Shown piece after piece: positions 58,601 to 64,000 of a stretch of 64,000 nucleotides of DNA. Both the position numbers and the translations under genes were made by a program. Source of the DNA: Plecoglossus altivelis (lineage: Eukaryota > Chordata > Actinopteri > Osmeriformes > Plecoglossidae); NCBI GenBank assembly GCA_036571765.1, contig BROE01000004.1:4618453-4682452 (forward strand), given 5' to 3'. Under the pieces are notes generated by a model. The model did not search any database. It had not been told where the DNA came from and saw nothing but the letters and a program-made list of their open reading frames with translations. Numbering within the stretch: the first letter of the stretch is position 1; every line of letters begins with the position of its first letter.

Positions 58601-58921
58601 TCCCTGGTTCCTGACATATTCAGTATGCTGCACAGGGAACACAGTGTTCCTTGCCAATTTAAGAGCAAGTTGTTATTGTTCTCCACTGAGACCTGCCTGG
58701 CTGTGACTCAGACTGCATCTCCAACCCAGAACAGAGCTAGGTCAGTGCAGTCGCCTTCACCCACACCAGCCGCTCTACACACACGCTGGACAGTAACACA
58801 AGACCAGGATGGAAGGCTTTAGCTCTCTAGTTCATGTGGTGTGGAGCCTCTCAGTCCTCTCCACCCAAGCCAGCTGTGTATCAGATAGATACAATGTCCC
58901 TCCCCCATTTACAAGCAAGAC
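58601..58921. other. non-coding spacer
   Basis: Unique DNA between two GA arrays; nothing recognised. Confidence 0.6.

Positions 58922-58969
<48 letters not shown>
58922..58969 (+). repeat. GA microsatellite
   Basis: About 48 bases of GA with one AGAAG interruption. Confidence 0.97.
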
Positions 58970-58974
<5 letters not shown>

Positions 58975-59078
58975 TGAGAGGACAAGTGAGAGAGAGAGGT
59001 CAGAAGTGATGGGAATTTGATGTACTAAAGATAGAAAAACGTCAGACATGTCTCCATAGCAACATTGTCTGACCTCAG

Positions 59079-59080
<2 letters not shown>

Positions 59081-59121
<41 letters not shown>
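59081..59121 (+). repeat. TC microsatellite
   Basis: About 20 uninterrupted TC units, 110 bases after a GA array of similar length, so the two could pair as an inverted repeat. Confidence 0.97.
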
Positions 59122-59125
<4 letters not shown>

Positions 59126-59254
59126 TTGTCTTCAGTCTTTAGTGTCCGATGTCACCTCAATTATCCCCAGATCCAATCAGAGCATTTGTCTACCGCTTGG
59201 GTTCACTAATGGAAGGTTATAGGGTGCTGAGCTACAGTCACTAATACAAACATA

Positions 59255-59330
59255 TGTCTCCCTATCAAACTGTCTCCCTACCAACCTGTCTACCTGCCAC
59301 CCTGCCTATCTGTCTCTCTGCCACCCTGTC
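59255..59330. repeat. degenerate CTGTCTCCCTACCAAC-type repeat
   Basis: Four imperfect units of 15-22 bp. Confidence 0.6.
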
Positions 59331-59529
59331 ATGAGACTGATCTCACCGCTCACACCACGATACACAAACAACAGCAGGAACCTGCGACTCTGCCCTGAGC
59401 TTCAGCGCCGTGACCACACGCAGCTCCAGGGACTTCAGAGAAGCGTTCGGCACGAGGACCCAGGAGTCTCCTGCTTCTTAGGATGACAGCTGAGCGGTGA
59501 TATTTCTGGAGACTCCAGCCGAGAAGAAG

Positions 59530-59554
59530 ATGTTAGTGCAGCAGCACTATCGGG
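59530..59554 (+). CDS. candidate first coding exon (MLVQQHYR, then split codon)
   Basis: ATG at 59530 has A at -3 (GAAGAAG before ATG) and opens eight codons, MLVQQHYR, plus one base before a consensus donor, GTGAGT at 59555. In-frame stops TAG (59479) and TGA (59491) lie upstream, so this ATG would be the first in its frame; a five-codon upstream frame starts at 59483. The 150 bases before it are moderately GC-rich and could be 5' untranslated sequence. A plausible acceptor lies at 59745. I do not recognise the peptide, and no transcript evidence is available. Confidence 0.25.
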
Positions 59555-59745
59555 GTGAGTAGCCAGTCCTCCCCCGCTGGGTGGGAGGGGTCACACCTCG
59601 CAGCAGGGGATCATCTTTTCCACTACATCAGCAAGGGAGCGTGCGCGCTCACACTTGTGCAGGTGCGGTGTAGTCACGGTACCAAAGGCGACAGACGTTC
59701 TCCACCGTTGTTTTTTGTGTTTGTTGTTTTACTGTTCCACCCCAG

Positions 59746-59908
59746 ATAAGGTGGTGGCTCAGTTTGATCTGCAGACTGATCCCAGCTGCCTGAGGAGAAG
59801 AGAGACGTCAACCTGCGTCTCTGTGGCATCTGTCCTCCTCCTCGTGGCTCCGTTTGAAGGAACTCGTTTCTTTCCCCCTGCATCAACAAGAACCGTTTGG
59901 ACAGATTA
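59746..59908 (+). CDS. candidate second exon
   Basis: A T-rich tract ending in ACTGTTCCACCCCAG (to 59745) is a good acceptor. The following 163 bases are open in the frame that continues the split codon from 59554 (forming Asp), beginning DKVVAQFDLQTDPSCLRRRE. A donor, GTAAGG, begins at 59909, overlapping the last base of a TAG, so the frame stays open exactly to the splice site; if unspliced the frame stops there. The intron from the candidate first exon would be 191 bases. The later half is low in recognisable features and no family is identified. Confidence 0.25.
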
Positions 59909-60661
59909 GTAAGGATTTGGAAAATGGGGTTGGACGAGAGACGTTTTAAAGCTTGTATTTCCCAAGTGCTCTCCCTTCCCAAGAATCTGATTAAGTGAAA
60001 ATGGATGTTGAAGTACCATCAATTATTCAATTAGATTTGAAGTCAGTTGAGAAGGAGCATTTAGTAGGGGCATAGACGTTTCAAATCCCAATGGAGTTAA
60101 AGGCAAAAAAACCCCCGGTAGTACTGCTCTTGATCTCTCACCACTGTTGAAATGCAGACTGCAGACACTACATCTAAATGCATAGTCATCGATTTATCAG
60201 TCCAACTGAACGCTCTCCCAGCACGCGAGAGAGACTTACAGTATCTCCAATTGCCGAGCCTTCACAATTCATCCATCACACTGACATCTGTCATGCCTCC
60301 TAAGGACAGCAGTTTATATTGCTGATCCAGACATTTCATATACTGTCTCACGCACCGGCCATGCTGGCATGTCTTTTCTTGGCAAAACAGTAAACATATC
60401 CTTCCAGCCGCACGCTGTCGTATAAAGAGCATGCCATAACAATGTAAGAGATTTTCATTGAGCAGTAAATGTTCCTGTCAGAGCCTCTCCCCCTGCTGAC
60501 AGGCTAATATTTATCAGACCGGGGGGGAACTTTGAGGTGTTTGTGGGAAAAGGGGAGATGAAAACGGCACAAAGTCCTCTGGATTTAACGAGACAGTGAA
60601 GAGAGGTAAATCTCCTCTCTGAGACTCCCCACTCTGGAGGCTGTTGATGCACTGTGACATG
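59909..60661. other. non-coding stretch, nothing recognised
   Basis: AT-balanced unique DNA; no element recognised. Confidence 0.55.
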
Positions 60662-60939
60662 AGGCGGGGGTGGGGGGGAGAGAGCAGTGAGAGAACTGAA
60701 GAGATGCAAAAGACGGAAGAAAGGCAAGCGAACGGCACAAGAGACGGAAGCAGTGCACCTAGGAGAAGGCCAGCATCGCCAGGGATGGAGACTTGAGAAG
60801 AAAGTTCCCTCAGTAGGCGAAGAAGACCAGAGAAGAGCAACGCACCCACTCAGCCCAACGTGGGCTCCCGCACCGAGAACTGTGAGGAGCCGCCCCAAGG
60901 AAGCACAGCGGGGCCAGGAATATGAGAGGAGGGCCCAAG

Positions 60940-61220
60940 GCAAAGAACACGGGGGGCCAGGATGGAGGACGGGCCAGGAAGAAACAGCAGGGGCCAGGAT
61001 GATACGACCGGCGAGGGCAGGAAGACAGGGGAGAAGCCGCACCTCCAGGCGTAGGCAAGGCAGGAAGACAGGGCGGATGATAGACGCGAGGCGCAGTGAA
61101 GACAGGGGCCAGGCCCTTCGCAGCCAAGCGGATCGGTGGAGGAGGGTGTTGCAGAAAAGACAGGGGCGGGCCCACAGGATGGTCTGGAGGGGGCAGGAAG
61201 ACAGGGGCGCATCTATGGAG
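60940..61220 (+). repeat. degenerate GGCAGGAAGACAGGGG minisatellite
   Basis: GGCAGGAAGACAGGGG or close variants at 61016, 61058, about 61095, 61155 and 61193, with related GGGGCCAGGA blocks at about 60950-61000. Spacing is about 40-60 bp. Overlapping long frames on both strands (up to 315 codons) come from this and the next block and are not genes. Confidence 0.75.
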
Positions 61221-61780
61221 ACGCCCCAGACCCCCCCTCCCCCAAACCCTCCCCACCCCCCACCTCCCCCCCCAACAACCCCAGCACGCAACCACAACTC
61301 CACCAACACACCAACCCCCCGCCCTACTCACACACATACCCACCCACCCACACATACAAACACACAACCAGACACACACAAAAACACAAACAAACACAAA
61401 AACACACAAAAACACACACACACACACACCCCACACCCCTCCCACCCAAACCCACCCACCCTCACCCACACACACACACTTTACACACACATTACACACA
61501 TAAACACACACCGCACACACTCGCACAGTCACTTGCGCGCACACGCACACACCCCACCCCACCCTCCAACCCCATACCCCACACAAAGAAAAAACTACCC
61601 CTTCCCCTCCAATACAACACCCTAACCTCCCACACAAAACAACAAACACAAACAAAACCCCCACCTTCCCCACTCCAACCTCCCACCCCCCACACCACAA
61701 CAACCACCCCACACGCCAACATAAAAATAACAACACCATTTTCCACACAACCAACACCTACACAGCAAATCCAAACGCAG
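61221..61780 (+). repeat. A/C-only tract, nearly G-free
   Basis: About 540 bases of A and C with few T and very few G on the plus strand; 61321-61740 has about 11 Gs in 420 bases. It mixes CCCCACC-, CACACA- and AAAACACAAAC-type words rather than a fixed unit. The minisatellite motif on its left recurs just after it, at 61791. The opposite strand is correspondingly G/T-rich. Confidence 0.9.
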
Positions 61781-61785
61781 TTGTT

Positions 61786-61825
61786 ATGGAGGGCAGGAAG
61801 ACAGGGGGCAGGAGGGCAGAGAAGT
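61786..61825 (+). repeat. resumed GGCAGGAAGACAGGGG motif
   Basis: GGAGGGCAGGAAGACAGGGG restarts after the A/C tract, matching the copy at 61193. Confidence 0.75.
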
Positions 61826-62104
61826 TCTGCAGTTGAGTGTGACAACAAGCTTTGTGGGGTAAACTGAAACTAAATAAAGAAGGAAGCGCTATCTATCCTT
61901 TTTTTTGTCTCCCTCTTCCTGCACCAATTATCTGAATCGTAGAGAAGGCTACAGGATCTGTGAATGCTTGGTAGAGACATCACACAGCCAAACCCCTGCT
62001 GCTCTCAGCATACACTAGCTGTGTGGGAGGATGGCCTCATGGATCTGTACAGTACAGACTATCTGCACAGAACACATTCTCCCTGTACAGTGTGAAATAT
62101 ATAG
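61826..62104. other. non-coding spacer
   Basis: Unique DNA, with an eight-base T run near 61900; nothing recognised. Confidence 0.6.
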
Positions 62105-62525
62105 GTGTGCGCACGTGTCTGTGCCATACTTGTATGTGTGTCCGCACGTGTGTGTCTGTCATGCTTGTGTGTGTGTCTTTCTGTGTGTGTCTGTCCTGCT
62201 GGTGTGTGTGTTTGTCCGTGTGTGTCTGTCATGCTGGTGTGTGTGTGTGTGTGTCTGTCTGTCTGTCTGTGTGTGTCTGTCATACTTATGTGTGTGTATG
62301 TCTGTCTGTCTGTCTGTGTGTGTCTGTACTGCTGGTGTGTGTGTGTGTCTGTCTGTCTGTCTGTGTATGTCTGTCATGCTGGTGTGAGTGTTTGTCTGTG
62401 TGTGTCTGTCATGCTTGTGTGTGTGTCTGTCTGTGTGTGTCTGTCATGCTTGTGTGTGTGTTTGTGTCTGTGTGTGTGTGTCTGTCCTGCTGGTGTGTGT
62501 CTGTCCTGCTGGTGTGTGTCTGTCT
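62105..62525. repeat. GT-derived minisatellite with CTGTCATGCTGGTG anchor
   Basis: The anchor CTGTCATGCTGGTG or a variant occurs about ten times (near 62157, 62191, 62226, 62277, 62325, 62371, 62406, 62442, 62483 and 62502), separated by TGTGTGTCTGTCTGTC-type spacers of variable length. The Cys/Val/Leu/Ser-rich frames, up to 190 codons, are artefacts. Confidence 0.93.
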
Positions 62526-62534
62526 GCTCCCCAG

Positions 62535-62664
62535 CCCCCTGCTGTGCACAGGGCTAATGAGTGCAGTGGGGAGCCAGGCTTCCAGCCTGATGTGAAAACA
62601 GCCGACAAGCGCAGCAGCTCTGGGAGGGATCCACTGGCTCCTGTCTACATGACGACCAGGCAGG
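62535..62664 (+). other. candidate coding segment after the GT array
   Basis: After a TCTGCTCCCCAG acceptor-like sequence, an open, non-repetitive frame includes [20 protein letters not shown] and PLAPVYMTTRQ, followed by a weak donor (CAG then GTCTTC). It begins in phase 0 at 62535, or 17 bases later after GCACAG. No family recognised. Confidence 0.15.
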
Positions 62665-63367
62665 TCTTCTGCTTTCTCCTCCACCCAATGGCTCTGCTGC
62701 TTGTTGTGTCTGCATCTGTCAGCTGCGATACGGCAGCCATGTGTCCACCGTGTCTGCTTGGATGATAAACAACCAAGACCCTATAATGAGCATTGATCCT
62801 TTTGAGCAACACCAAATACGGAACCATTTCAACATCTGCTGTTTTCATCAATGAGTACTGCTTTGAGTCTGCAGCGTTGCTTTTAGTGTTGTGTCCCTGC
62901 GATAACTCTGATCTGTGACTGAAAGCAAACCGACTGCAACCCTCGTACAATGCTGTCGTGCTGTTCCGCGTAGTTTATCAACGGTGTAGCTTACCTCTCC
63001 GCGAATCATCCCGGGTGTCACCTGCGAGCGCCCAACTGCTTGTGCCATCGCCACAACCGGGGAAAGAGGCAGGCCACGCTCTCCAAAACGACGCCTCTCG
63101 AGATACCGGAAGCCTTTGACGACCGAATTAAGAATTCATTTAAAAGTGTAAGCTTGAAAACACTCTGAGAAGCAATTACTGTTCCTGTCTGGGATCCGGT
63201 CTCGGGAGGTGCAGGCGTGTGCCGTACTATTTTCAGGAGTACCATGGGCTCCCTGCTGAGAGGGTGTTAGTGACGCGTCTCAGCTAGATGTGAAAGATAT
63301 TTTTCTCATTCTTCCGATTCCACTTTATCCCTCCATCCACTCTGCTCACCTACCTTCATCATAACAG
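62665..63367. other. non-coding stretch leading to candidate exon
   Basis: Unique DNA; the last 60 bases are pyrimidine-rich and end in CATAACAG, forming the acceptor of the candidate microexon. Confidence 0.5.
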
Positions 63368-63400
63368 TTCGGCAAGGATCTGTTGGAGTGGAAGGAGAAG
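63368..63400 (+). CDS. candidate 33-nt coding microexon (FGKDLLEWKEK)
   Basis: A long pyrimidine-rich stretch (63309-63360) ending in CATAACAG is followed by 33 bases encoding FGKDLLEWKEK in phase 0 at both ends, then GAAG followed by GTAATGG, an acceptable donor. The peptide is charged and amphipathic, like a helical or coiled-coil segment, and differs sharply from the surrounding simple sequence. A 15-bp minisatellite begins 17 bases into the downstream intron. I cannot name the gene. A 33-base microexon may be missed by automated annotation. Confidence 0.35.
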
Positions 63401-63417
63401 GTAATGGTTTTGCCCTG

Positions 63418-64000
63418 ACACCACCCATCCTAACACCAACCATCCAGACACCAACCATCCTAACACCAACCATCCTAACACCACCCATCCAGACACCAAC
63501 CATCCTGACACCACCCATCCTAACACCAACCATCCAGACACCAACCATCCTAACACCAACCATCCTAACACCACCCACCTTTACACCAACCACCCTGACA
63601 CCAACCACCCTAACACCAACCATCCTAACACCAACCATCCTGACACCAACCACCCTGACACCAACCACCCTGACACCAACCACCCTAACACCAACCATCC
63701 TAACACCAACCACCTTTACACCAACCACCCTAACACCAACCATCCTAACACCAACCACCTTTACACCAACCACCCTGACACCAACCACCTTTACACCAAC
63801 CACCCTAACACCAACCACCCAGACACCAACCATCCTAACACCAACCATCCTGACACCAACCACCCTGACACCAACCATCCTAACACCAACCACCCAGACA
63901 CCAACCACCCTGACACCAACCATCCTAACACCAACCACCCTGACACCAACCACCCAGACACCAACCATCCTGACACCAACCATCCTGACACCAACCATCC
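63418..64000. repeat. 15-bp minisatellite, about 39 copies, truncated by window end
   Basis: ACACCAACCATCCTA and variants repeat in perfect 15-bp register from 63418 to the last base, with no insertion or deletion. Variation is confined to a few positions: ACC/CCC, ATC/ACC and CTA/CTG/CAG/TTT. Both strands stay open: the minus strand reads as VGVRM-type pentapeptides (230 codons) and the plus strand as TPTIL-type pentapeptides. Confidence 0.97.

Noticed and set aside
60455..61757. Minus-strand frames of 284 and 315 codons and a plus-strand frame of 312 codons
   Set aside because: They overlap on both strands and cover a degenerate minisatellite and an A/C-only tract; composition (Val/Cys/Gly or Pro/His/Thr) follows the repeats.
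63306..63998. 230-codon minus-strand frame of VGVRM-type repeats
   Set aside because: Follows from a 15-bp tandem array; its start codon is simply the first ATG inside the repeat at the window edge.

Overview
The window looks like vertebrate nuclear DNA, most likely from a ray-finned fish. The evidence is very dense microsatellites and minisatellites, a tRNA-Cys-like SINE copy and a second SINE tail that match the 3' core seen in many fish SINEs, a 3' fragment of a fish LINE/SINE-type element with a short tandem tail, CpG-poor DNA with a few CpG-rich patches, and no prokaryotic gene structure. There is no rRNA, no intact tRNA gene, no CRISPR array, no operon and no viral gene. Almost every long open frame here is a simple-sequence artefact: arrays whose period is a multiple of three lack stops in several frames.

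Layout. 1-5.3 kb: AT-rich non-coding DNA with a CpG-rich patch at 3.2-3.5 kb and a dispersed repeat at 4.77 kb. 5.4-8.6 kb: pyrimidine tracts, a CCTCCC-type minisatellite and a 15-bp minisatellite. 8.7-21 kb: mostly unique DNA with a LINE/SINE 3' end at 10.2 kb, a homeodomain-motif-rich AT patch at 13.4-13.6 kb and CA, GA and CT tracts. 21-29.7 kb: CT arrays, a hairpin overlapping a perfect oestrogen-response-element palindrome at 22.3 kb, a 17-22-bp minisatellite at 24.4 kb, a 36-bp minisatellite at 28.8 kb and CA/TC blocks. 30-45 kb: CpG-rich patches, a 30-base poly(G) run, SINE pieces, G-rich DNA, a telomere-like hexamer array at 41.2 kb and a 30-bp CA-derived minisatellite. 45-59 kb: a pentamer array with 45/50-bp higher-order units, an exact 26 x 10-bp array, and many CA/GT/GA arrays. 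59-64 kb: the likeliest coding signals (candidate first exon, candidate second exon, 33-nt microexon), an almost G-free A/C-rich block inside a degenerate minisatellite, a GT-derived minisatellite, and a 15-bp minisatellite that runs off the window end.

Interpretation. The window is best read as intergenic or intronic DNA, possibly upstream of or within the first introns of a plus-strand gene whose exons begin to appear near the right edge. No gene can be named from sequence alone. No undescribed protein system is evident; the notable signals are structural (tandem arrays, strand-asymmetric tracts, hairpin/ERE) and a few unconfirmed exon candidates.
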